In this document: positions 25,109 to 32,628 of the stretch, piece after piece
Layout of the letters: each line of letters starts with the position of its first letter
Numbering within the stretch: the stretch's first letter is position 1
NCBI GenBank assembly: GCA_946480465.1
Contig: CAMLJY010000065.1
Location: 1 to 32,628, forward strand
DNA from: an uncultured Burkholderiales bacterium
GTDB lineage: Bacteria; Pseudomonadota; Gammaproteobacteria; Burkholderiales; Burkholderiaceae
Length of the DNA stretch: 32,628 nt
Reading direction: 5' to 3'
Position numbers and translations under genes: made by a program
The notes under the pieces: generated by a model
The model's database searches: none
What the model was told of the DNA's origin: nothing
The model's input: the letters and a program-made list of their open reading frames with translations, nothing else

Positions 25109-27820
25109 ATGCACCGACCCGGCCTGCCCGGCTTCCCCTACTACCTGGGCATCGACTCGCTCGCCGACATCGCCACCCGCGGCGACCGCGTCTGCGTGCT
25201 GAACATCCTGGGTGGCGAATCGCGCACCGTGACGCCCACCAGCCACGCCTTCTCCGGCGGCAACGTGGTCTTCGGCACCTCGCCCGGCCGCGGCGGCCAG
25301 GTGCTGAAGACGCCCATCGGCGACATCCCCGTGTTCGACAACGTGCGCCAGGGGCTGGACGCGGGCCACGCCTTCAACACCGGCGTGGTGTACCTGCCGC
25401 CCTCGGGCGTGCGCGACGGCGTGGCGGAGCTGATCCGCGTGAACCGCGCGCTGAAGAAGATCGTCATCATCACCGAGAAGGTCGCGGTGCACGACGCACG
25501 CGAGATCCGCGCGATGGCGCAGGGCGCCGGCGTGGACGTGATCGGCGGCAACTGCCTGGGCGTGGCCGATTCGTGGACGCGAACCCGCATCGGCGGCGCG
25601 TTGGGAGGCGACCACCCGGACGAGACCCTGCTGCAGGGCACGGTGGCGATCTTCTCCAACTCCGGCGGCTTCACCACCACCATCGCGCAGTACCTGGCCA
25701 CCGAGGGCTGGGGCACGACGACGCTGGTGTCCTCGGGCAAGGACGTCTACATCCACTACGCCGCGCGCGACTTCGCGCATGCGCTGCGCAACGACGGCCG
25801 CTCGCGCGCTGCCGTGCTGTACGCGGAGCCTGGCGGCTATTACGAGCAAGGACTGCAATTCGACAAGCCGGTGGTGGCCTGCGTGGTCGGCCGCTGGAAA
25901 TCGAAGCTGACCCGCGCGGTGGGCCATGCGGGCGCGATGGCCGGCGCCGGCGACAGCGCGGCCGACAAGGAAGGCTGGTTCATGCAGGCGCTGGGCGTGG
26001 ACGCGGTCTACACACCCGAGAAGCCGGTGGTGTCGCGCCGCGGCGCGGTGGTGACCAACATCGCGCACATCCCCGCCGCGCTCACCGCCGTGATGGCGCT
26101 GAACGGTGCGCGGCCCGACTTCGCGCCGCGCGGCAGCCTGAGCCTGAAACCCTGGCTGGCCAACGACATGGGGCTGGCATTGCCGCCCGCGCTGGCACTG
26201 CCGCCAGTGACCGCGCCCGAGCCCTATGCGGGGCAGATCGAGGCCTTGTCCAGACAGGTCGGCGCGGTGATCGCGCGGCAGAACATGAAGGACCGCTCCG
26301 GCGCATCGGTGATGGACCCGACGACGCAGGTCACCTCGGTGCACGGCCATTCGGTGCTGTCGCTGGCGCTGCAGCCGCTGCAGGCCAACTTCGCGCTGCC
26401 GCTGGTGCACGAGGCCGCCGGCCCCAACGACCGCGCGCTGCTGGACATCGCGGTGGCGGCCGAGGTCAACCTGGTGGGCGACCCGGTGCTGTTGGCGGCC
26501 GATGCGGCGCGTGCTGCGGGCAATTCGCCCAACACCATCATGGCGGCGGCCGCGGCCATCGTCGGCCCCAAGCGGGTGGAGCGCGCACTGGCCTGCACGC
26601 GCCAGCTGATCGACCTGTTCGCCGGCAGTGCGCTGAAGGAGGGCCACCACGTCGACTTCGACGTCACGACGATCGCCATCGACGAGGCCACGCGCACGCT
26701 GTTCCTGGCCCGCGACGACGAGGCCAAGGATTCGCACCCCGAGGCCATGCTGCGCGCGGTGCGCGACCGCGGCGCGAAGTCCGTCTTCCTGAACTTCCTG
26801 GCGCGCCTGGACGGGCGCCTGTCGCGCGACGCCATCCTGGCCGCCATCGCCACCACGATCGCCTGGGGCCCGCTGGTGCGCAAGCGCATCAGCCGGCTCA
26901 CCGCCGAAACACTGCCCTGGTACCTGCGGCTGTATGGCGTGATGGTCGGCTCGTCCATCCCGGCCGAGCACCACCAGTGGGGGTCGCTGTGCGGCATCTC
27001 GCAGGCCGAGCGCTACGGCTCCTGGACCATGGCCGACCTGTGCTTCCTGGCGATGACCGGCAAGAAGCCCACGCCGCAGCAGGCGCTGCCGCTGCAGGCG
27101 CTGATCGGCCTCCTGATCTCCAACGGGCCGGGCGCCATCTCCGCCCAGGGTGCGAAGGGTGCGGTTTCGGCCGACGGGCCGCAGACGCCGCAGCGGGTGC
27201 AGATCAACAAGGCGATGGTCGGTTTCCTCACGCACACCGGCTACAGCCACGGCGGCAACGGCTTCGAGGGCATGGCCTTCCTGCTGCGGCAGTTCGCCGG
27301 CGTGGACCTGCGCGACCCCACGGACCCGAATCACGGCCTGGACCTGAAGGCCATGGCCACGGCCTTTGCCCGTCAGTACAAGGACGAGAAGAAGGCCGCG
27401 AAGGAGCTGGGGCAGGAGTTGCGCGCCCTGCCCGGCGTGCACCACCCGGTGTTCAAGGGCAAGCCGGTCAACCACGACCCGCGCGAGCGCTTCATCGCCG
27501 ACTTCCTCGCGCAGCGCGGCGACTACAACGTCTTCCACGCCTACTACCGCGAGCTGGTACAGGCGCTGTACGACACCGGCGCCAGCCCCTACGTGTTCTG
27601 CGTCAATGTCGATGCGGTGATCGCCGCGCTGCTGCTGGGCCTCTTGTGGCCCGAGTACCAGAGCGGCGCATTGACCGAGCGCGACCTGGAAACCGCCGCC
27701 TTCACCGTGTTCCTGTACGGCCGCATGATCGGCGCCGCCGCCGAGATCGACGACCACCTGAACCGCGGCCGCAACATGGACACGCGCACGCCCGAGGCGC
27801 AGTGCGCGCACGTGCTGTAG
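25109..27820 (+). CDS. ATP-citrate lyase large-subunit-like protein, elongated (CoA-ligase alpha plus citrate-synthase-like region)
   Basis: 903 residues from the ATG at 25109 with GAGGAG upstream. Residues 1-340 match the CoA-binding/ligase alpha part: IFSNSGGFTTTIAQYL, and GHAGAMAG with H273 as the expected phosphohistidine. The C-terminal region is citrate-synthase-like: GVHHPVFKGKPVNHDPRER (second catalytic histidine region, about 776) and VFCVNVDAVIAALLLG (catalytic aspartate D835). AclA proteins are usually about 600 residues, so roughly 300 are extra; residues 385-600 resemble a second, degenerate citrate-synthase-like unit (GNSPNTIMAAAAAIVGPKRV). The position of the first catalytic histidine appears to read ISNGPGAIS, with N672 in its place. 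The pair may be a non-canonical citryl-CoA or related acyl-CoA synthetase/lyase. Confidence 0.85.
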   Translation: MHRPGLPGFPYYLGIDSLADIATRGDRVCVLNILGGESRTVTPTSHAFSGGNVVFGTSPGRGGQVLKTPIGDIPVFDNVRQGLDAGHAFNTGVVYLPPSGVRDGVAELIRVNRALKKIVIITEKVAVHDAREIRAMAQGAGVDVIGGNCLGVADSWTRTRIGGALGGDHPDETLLQGTVAIFSNSGGFTTTIAQYLATEGWGTTTLVSSGKDVYIHYAARDFAHALRNDGRSRAAVLYAEPGGYYEQGLQFDKPVVACVVGRWKSKLTRAVGHAGAMAGAGDSAADKEGWFMQALGVDAVYTPEKPVVSRRGAVVTNIAHIPAALTAVMALNGARPDFAPRGSLSLKPWLANDMGLALPPALALPPVTAPEPYAGQIEALSRQVGAVIARQNMKDRSGASVMDPTTQVTSVHGHSVLSLALQPLQANFALPLVHEAAGPNDRALLDIAVAAEVNLVGDPVLLAADAARAAGNSPNTIMAAAAAIVGPKRVERALACTRQLIDLFAGSALKEGHHVDFDVTTIAIDEATRTLFLARDDEAKDSHPEAMLRAVRDRGAKSVFLNFLARLDGRLSRDAILAAIATTIAWGPLVRKRISRLTAETLPWYLRLYGVMVGSSIPAEHHQWGSLCGISQAERYGSWTMADLCFLAMTGKKPTPQQALPLQALIGLLISNGPGAISAQGAKGAVSADGPQTPQRVQINKAMVGFLTHTGYSHGGNGFEGMAFLLRQFAGVDLRDPTDPNHGLDLKAMATAFARQYKDEKKAAKELGQELRALPGVHHPVFKGKPVNHDPRERFIADFLAQRGDYNVFHAYYRELVQALYDTGASPYVFCVNVDAVIAALLLGLLWPEYQSGALTERDLETAAFTVFLYGRMIGAAAEIDDHLNRGRNMDTRTPEAQCAHVL

Positions 27821-27899
27821 TGCGGTGTTCGACGGGAGGCCTACAGTGCGGTTCCCGGAGCACGGGCATTCCGCCCGCGCCCGGCCGCCGGAGCCCGCC

Positions 27900-28574
<675 letters not shown>

Positions 28575-28581
28575 GCGGCGC

Positions 28582-28605
28582 GCCATCCCCAATCGGGGGG
28601 ATGGC
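28582..28605 (+). terminator. Hairpin after the hydrolase gene
   Basis: A perfect 9-bp stem (GCCATCCCC, loop AATCGG, GGGGATGGC) begins 7 bp past the hydrolase stop. No T-run follows, so termination may be partial. Confidence 0.5.
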
Positions 28606-28731
28606 CGGTGCCCCGAGCCGGCCGCGGATATGCATGCATCGTGCCGACGCATCCACCTCGTTCACACCTGCTTTCAACTTCTGCGGTTTGGCACCGGCCG
28701 CCCCCCTACCCTGAAGCCTCCTGACGGGGCC

Positions 28732-28751
28732 GCGCCCTTTGGGCGCTTCTT
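28732..28751 (+). terminator. Short GC hairpin with TTCTT tail before vgrG
   Basis: GCGCCC, loop TTT, GGGCGC is followed by TTCTT. The form fits a small intrinsic terminator ending read-through into the type VI genes. The adjacent TTAGAAT could instead be part of the vgrG promoter. Nothing else is evident in the 229-bp gap. Confidence 0.4.
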
Positions 28752-28803
28752 AGAATCCGCCCCGCCCGGCAGGACCTGCCGGCTGTCTGCCGGGGAGATC
28801 TCG

Positions 28804-31800
28804 ATGCAATACCACCAGGCCGCGCAAGCCGTGGCCGCGCTGCTGTCCGGCTCCGGCGGCGGCTTCGACACCTTCACCCGCCTGCACCACATCGACGGTG
28901 GCGGCCCGCTGAGCGATGGCCTGGTCGAGGCCTGGTGCCTGCGTGAAGAACTGAACCAGCCCTGGCGCCTGGAACTCAGCGTGCTGAGCCTGCAGGCCGG
29001 CCTGCCGCTGGAAGACATGCTGCACCAGCGCCTGAACCTGCGCAGCAGCCTCAGCGACGGCAGCGAGTTCTGGCGCGGCGGCATCGTCGTTTCGGCCAGC
29101 GCCGAAGACGCGGACGGCGGCTTTGCGCGTTATCGGCTCGTCGTGGTGCCGTGGGTCGACCTGCTGCGGCACACCCTGCGCAGCCAGGTGTGGCAGGAGA
29201 AGTCGCTGGTCGAGATCATCGAGAGCGTGTTCTCGCAGTACAGCGCCCATGCCTCCTGGCGCTGGGCCGATTGCGTCGCCGCCCACCTGGCCAAGAGCCC
29301 CTTCAACGGCAGCGGCGAGCACCGCAGCTACACCGTGCAGTACCGCGAGAGTGACCTGGCCTTCGTCTCGCGCCTGCTGGCCGAGGAAGGCCTGGTCTAC
29401 CGCTTCGAGCGCGACGAAGCCGCGCCGCTGGGCCACACGCTGGTGATCCTGGCCGACACGGTGGACAAGACCAGCTGCCCGGAAGACACCTGCAGCGCCA
29501 GCGCGCTGGGCGGCCAGGGCATCCGCTACCACCGCTCGGGGATCATCGAGGACCAGGACACCATCCAGGCCATCGGCGGCGTGCGCCGGCTGCCCATCGC
29601 CACCGCGGTGGTCGCCGCCTGGGACTACAAGGCCAAGCGCGTGGTCGCCGCCAGCGCGCCGACCGTCGGCAGCATCGGCGGCGAGCAGGCGCCGCGGCTG
29701 GAGGCGTACGACTGGTCCGGCGCCTACAGCTTCGCCACCAGCGCGCAGGCCGAGCGCGCGGCCGAGCTGGCGCAGCAGGCGCACGAGGCGCGCCACAAGG
29801 GCTGGCTCGGCCGCAGCACGGTGCGCAGCCTCGAGCCGGGCCGGCATTTCCAGCTGACCGAATCGGCGCTGGACGTGCTGGCCGCGCTGGGCCAGGCGGC
29901 CGGGCGCGGCGGCGATGGCCGGCGCTTTCTGTTGCAAAAAGTCATCCATGCTGGCATCAGCAACCTGCCCAAGAGCACCAACGAGGCCATCGTCACGTTG
30001 CTGGGCGATGGCGGCGTGGACCTGCTGGCCGAGTGGGTGCCCGAGGAGGTGAAGGCCCAGGTGGCCGGCGCGGGCTACGGCAACCACTTCGAGGCCATCC
30101 GCGCCAGCGTGCCCTGGCGCCCGGCGCTGCAGGACGACAACGGCCTGCGGCTGAACCCCAAGCCGACGGCGCCGGTGACGCTGTCGGCCACCGTGGTGGG
30201 GCCCAGCAGCCAGGAGATCCACATGGATGCGCTGGGCCGCATCCGCGTGCGCTTCGATTTCCAGACGCAGCCGATGGGGCCGGACACCAGCGCGTCCAGC
30301 ACCTGGGTGCGGGTGCTGCAGAGCTATGCGGGCCCGGGCATGGGGCTGCAGTTCATCCCGCGCATCGGCCAGCAGGTGCTGATCGGGTTCTGGGACAACG
30401 ACATCGACCGGCCCTACGTGCAGTGCGCGCTGTACGACGGCCGCGGCGAGGGCGGCGTGCCGGCCACGCCCGGGGGCAGGCCGGGGACGACGGACACCAG
30501 CGTCTTCGCCAAGTCCAGCGACCACCGGCCCAGTGCGCAGGGCAACCTGACCGGCGGCCACGGCCCGGCCTGGCACGGCGCGAGCGCGGCCGATGCGGTG
30601 CCCGAGGGCGGGCAGCGCAATGCGGCGGCGCTGTCGGGCTGGAAGACGCAGGAGTTCTCCGGCATCGGCTACACGCAGCTGGCCTTCGACGACAGCAACA
30701 GCCAGCTGCGCACGCAGATGGCGGTGACGCAGCACGGCTCGCAGCTGAACCTGGGCCACCTGATCCATCAGGCGGACAACCACCGCGGCAGTTTCCGGGG
30801 GCTGGGGTTCGAGGTTCGCACCGATGCGTACGGTGCCATCCGCGCTGGCGCGGGCGTGGTGCTGAGCACCTACGGGCAGCCGAACTCGCAGCCCGCGGGC
30901 GACCTGGCGCCGGCGATGGCGCTGGCCAAGCAGCTGGAGAAGCTGGGCGAGGTGATGAACCAGGCCGCCAAGCTGCACGAGACCGTCAAGCTGGCCGCTG
31001 ACATCGGCAGCCAGGAGGCGGGCAAGAGCTTCATCGATGACGCGGCCGCGCCCTTCAAGGCATTGCGCAAGGTGGTTTCCGGCATGGTCGACGAGATCAG
31101 CCCCGAGCAGGCGCAGGCCGATGCGAACGCGAAGAACAACGCCGCCAGCGATGACAAGCTGCCGCACCTGACGGACCCGGTGGTCGCCATCGCCGCCAAA
31201 GCGGGCCTGTCGGTCAATGCCGGGCAGGACCTGCAGCTGAGCGCGGGCGAGACCATCAGCAGCGCCAGCGGCCAGGACACGCAGTTCGCCACCGGCGGCA
31301 ACCTGCGCATCCACACCGGCCAGGCCATCGGCATGCTCGCCGGCGCCATCGCCCCGGGCAAGGAGGCGGCCGGCAAGGGCATCACCGTGATCGCCGCCAA
31401 GAAGGACATCGAGATCCAGGCGCAGAGCGACACGATGCAGATTGCCTCGAAGGGCAACATGCTGATCGAGAGCGAGAACGGCCACATCGACTTCGCGGCG
31501 GCCAAGCGCATCATCATCCGCGTGACGGGTGGCGCCTCGATCACCATCGAGGGCGGAAACATCATCCATGCCTGTCCGGGCACGTTCACGGTGCTGGCGG
31601 GGCACAAGAGCTTCCTGCCGGCCGCATCGGTCAGCTACCCCCTGCCACCCTTCCCGGGAGCCGGCGGGTTCGTGCGCCAGTTCACCCTCCGCCGGGCCAC
31701 CGACCAGCAGCCGATGAAGCAGCAGAAGTACCGCATCACGCTGGACGACGGCCGCGTGATCACCGGGACCACCAACGACGCGGGCGAGACCGAGATGCCG

Positions 31801-31848
31801 GACTCGACCGGCATGCAAAGCGCGCGCATCGAATTGCTCTACGACTGA
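28804..31848 (+). CDS. vgrG: Type VI secretion spike protein VgrG (TssI) with C-terminal extension
   Basis: 1014 residues from the ATG at 28804, with GGGGAG upstream. The N-terminal gp27-like barrels run to about residue 400 (YTVQYRESDLAFVSRLLAEEGLVYRFE is a VgrG hallmark). The gp5-like OB region follows (HMDALGRIRVRFDFQ at about 472, then STWVRVLQSYAGPGMGLQFIPRIGQ). GYTQLAFDDSNSQLRTQ and the repetitive strands around 786-930 form the DUF2345 beta-prism. The last 60 residues (from FVRQFTLRRATDQQPM, about 955) form a separate beta-rich tail (YRITLDDGRVITGTTNDAGE) likely to dock an effector. No other T6SS structural genes are present, so this is an auxiliary vgrG island. The effector gene starts 3 nt after the stop. 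Confidence 0.95.
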   Translation: MQYHQAAQAVAALLSGSGGGFDTFTRLHHIDGGGPLSDGLVEAWCLREELNQPWRLELSVLSLQAGLPLEDMLHQRLNLRSSLSDGSEFWRGGIVVSASAEDADGGFARYRLVVVPWVDLLRHTLRSQVWQEKSLVEIIESVFSQYSAHASWRWADCVAAHLAKSPFNGSGEHRSYTVQYRESDLAFVSRLLAEEGLVYRFERDEAAPLGHTLVILADTVDKTSCPEDTCSASALGGQGIRYHRSGIIEDQDTIQAIGGVRRLPIATAVVAAWDYKAKRVVAASAPTVGSIGGEQAPRLEAYDWSGAYSFATSAQAERAAELAQQAHEARHKGWLGRSTVRSLEPGRHFQLTESALDVLAALGQAAGRGGDGRRFLLQKVIHAGISNLPKSTNEAIVTLLGDGGVDLLAEWVPEEVKAQVAGAGYGNHFEAIRASVPWRPALQDDNGLRLNPKPTAPVTLSATVVGPSSQEIHMDALGRIRVRFDFQTQPMGPDTSASSTWVRVLQSYAGPGMGLQFIPRIGQQVLIGFWDNDIDRPYVQCALYDGRGEGGVPATPGGRPGTTDTSVFAKSSDHRPSAQGNLTGGHGPAWHGASAADAVPEGGQRNAAALSGWKTQEFSGIGYTQLAFDDSNSQLRTQMAVTQHGSQLNLGHLIHQADNHRGSFRGLGFEVRTDAYGAIRAGAGVVLSTYGQPNSQPAGDLAPAMALAKQLEKLGEVMNQAAKLHETVKLAADIGSQEAGKSFIDDAAAPFKALRKVVSGMVDEISPEQAQADANAKNNAASDDKLPHLTDPVVAIAAKAGLSVNAGQDLQLSAGETISSASGQDTQFATGGNLRIHTGQAIGMLAGAIAPGKEAAGKGITVIAAKKDIEIQAQSDTMQIASKGNMLIESENGHIDFAAAKRIIIRVTGGASITIEGGNIIHACPGTFTVLAGHKSFLPAASVSYPLPPFPGAGGFVRQFTLRRATDQQPMKQQKYRITLDDGRVITGTTNDAGETEMPDSTGMQSARIELLYD

Positions 31849-31851
31849 TCC

Positions 31852-32628
31852 ATGGCAGACCTGATCGACCAATACGATGCCATCGCTCCGATGGGGGTGC
31901 CCGGCATGCACATGGCCGGCGTCAACGTGCAGCACCTGCCCGGCATCATCATCTTCGTGCATGGGGTCAATTCGGACGGCGAGTGGTACCAGGCTTGCGA
32001 AGAAGGCCTGCTGCGCGGGCTGAACCGGCGCATGGGACTCGAGCAGTCGGCCACCGGCGCCGGGCTGTCGCCCGTGACCTATGCCGCCGAGCTGCATCCC
32101 AATGGCGAGATGAACCGCGCAATCAGCGGCAAGAACTTCATCATCGACCCGGGCTTCTCCCCGGTCATCCGCTTCCGCTGGGGCTACAAGGCCGCAGGCC
32201 GCGACAACACCGAAGGTTCCGAGGACGAGAAGGCGGTCTACGGCAGCCGGATCTACCTGAACGAGCTGGACGCCTGGGGCGGCGGCCCGTTCCAGAACGG
32301 CACCTCCGCACTGCCCTACATGTGGGGCCTGGGCCTGGACGACCGGGTGTTCTGGTGGATCTACGCCAACATGTTCCCGGTGGACGGGCGCGAGGTGTAT
32401 GCCAGCCCGCCGCGGGCCTACTACGCCCATGCGGCGCACCGGCTGAAGGAACTGATCAAGGCCATCCGCGACAAGCAGCCCGACTGCCCCATCACCGTGG
32501 TGTGCCACAGCCAGGGCAACATGGTCACGCTGGGCGCGGCGATGCTGGGCGAGAAGGAAGAGGCGCTGGCCGACACCTACGTGCTGAGCAATCCGCCGTA
32601 CAGCCTGGAAAGCCTGTCGATGGACAAG
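31852..32628 (+). CDS. Type VI lipase effector (Tle3-like alpha/beta hydrolase), 3'-truncated by window edge
   Basis: 259 codons are visible from the ATG at 31852 and the frame is open at the last base. The start lies 3 nt after the vgrG stop. GIIIFVHGVNSDGEWYQAC (about residues 31-49) is the N-terminal motif of the Tle3/DUF3274-type family. The nucleophile elbow is TVVCHSQGNMV with S220; it reads CHSQG rather than GxSxG. Tle proteins are delivered on VgrG and hydrolyse membrane phospholipids of rival bacteria. The remaining catalytic residues, and any immunity gene (usually encoded just downstream), lie outside the window. The tight linkage to vgrG suggests that the VgrG tail is its loading site. 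Confidence 0.85.
   Translation, partial: MADLIDQYDAIAPMGVPGMHMAGVNVQHLPGIIIFVHGVNSDGEWYQACEEGLLRGLNRRMGLEQSATGAGLSPVTYAAELHPNGEMNRAISGKNFIIDPGFSPVIRFRWGYKAAGRDNTEGSEDEKAVYGSRIYLNELDAWGGGPFQNGTSALPYMWGLGLDDRVFWWIYANMFPVDGREVYASPPRAYYAHAAHRLKELIKAIRDKQPDCPITVVCHSQGNMVTLGAAMLGEKEEALADTYVLSNPPYSLESLSMDK

Noticed and set aside
28690..28710. TGGCAC upstream of vgrG as a sigma-54 promoter
   Set aside because: The TTGC -12 element is missing at the required distance.
28750..32508. Minus-strand open frame of about 1250 codons opposite vgrG
   Set aside because: No recognisable motif; the plus strand carries clear VgrG and lipase motifs.

Overview
The window is GC-rich DNA with strongly GC-biased third codon positions, short intergenic gaps and long spurious antisense frames. 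Together with the gene content (EAL/GGDEF signalling, a Tsr-type chemoreceptor, a LamB-type porin, type VI secretion) this suggests a betaproteobacterium of the Burkholderiales, perhaps the Leptothrix/Rubrivivax/Roseateles side. That placement is inference from composition and gene types only.

Layout. 1-1343 is the 3' part of a GGDEF-EAL protein. 1436-4490 (minus) holds a small membrane protein, a Tat-exported branched-chain-amino-acid-type binding protein and an orphan sugar-binding protein (SBP1). 4724-5767 (plus) is a divergent AraC-family regulator. 5796-8106 (minus) holds a two-CBS-domain protein and a chemoreceptor, separated by an 8-bp tandem repeat. 8338-17569 (minus) is a catabolic gene cluster. 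In transcription order it reads: sugar-binding protein SBP2, two permeases, a Gfo/Idh/MocA oxidoreductase, an UgpC/MalK-type ATPase, NagA, a SIS-domain deaminase and a LamB-type porin. A BadF-type sugar kinase is divergent at 17987-18880. Together these encode outer-membrane entry, ABC uptake, phosphorylation, deacetylation and deamination, which fits N-acetylglucosamine or chitooligosaccharide use without a PTS.

18935-20856 (minus) is an accessory block of lower GC: a TPR lipoprotein-like or secreted protein, an N-terminally truncated chloramphenicol-phosphotransferase-like gene and a stand-alone AAA/ABC-type ATPase. 21107-23556 (plus) is a membrane histidine kinase overlapping a periplasmic binding protein. 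23705-27820 (plus) is a two-gene unit related to ATP-citrate lyase, with an unusually long large subunit. 27900-28574 is a small alpha/beta hydrolase. 28804 to the end is a VgrG spike gene followed 3 nt later by a Tle-type lipase effector that runs off the window.

Main discovery. A 19-bp motif (YGCCA-N4-TCGTATCRGT) occurs upstream of SBP1, of the SBP2 operon and of the kinase, each time in the same orientation relative to its gene. SBP1 and SBP2 are close, gap-free paralogues, and SBP1 has no permease of its own but is divergent from the AraC regulator. The simplest reading is an AraC-controlled amino-sugar regulon in which two binding proteins share one ABC transporter. The AraC regulator has not been shown to bind the motif.
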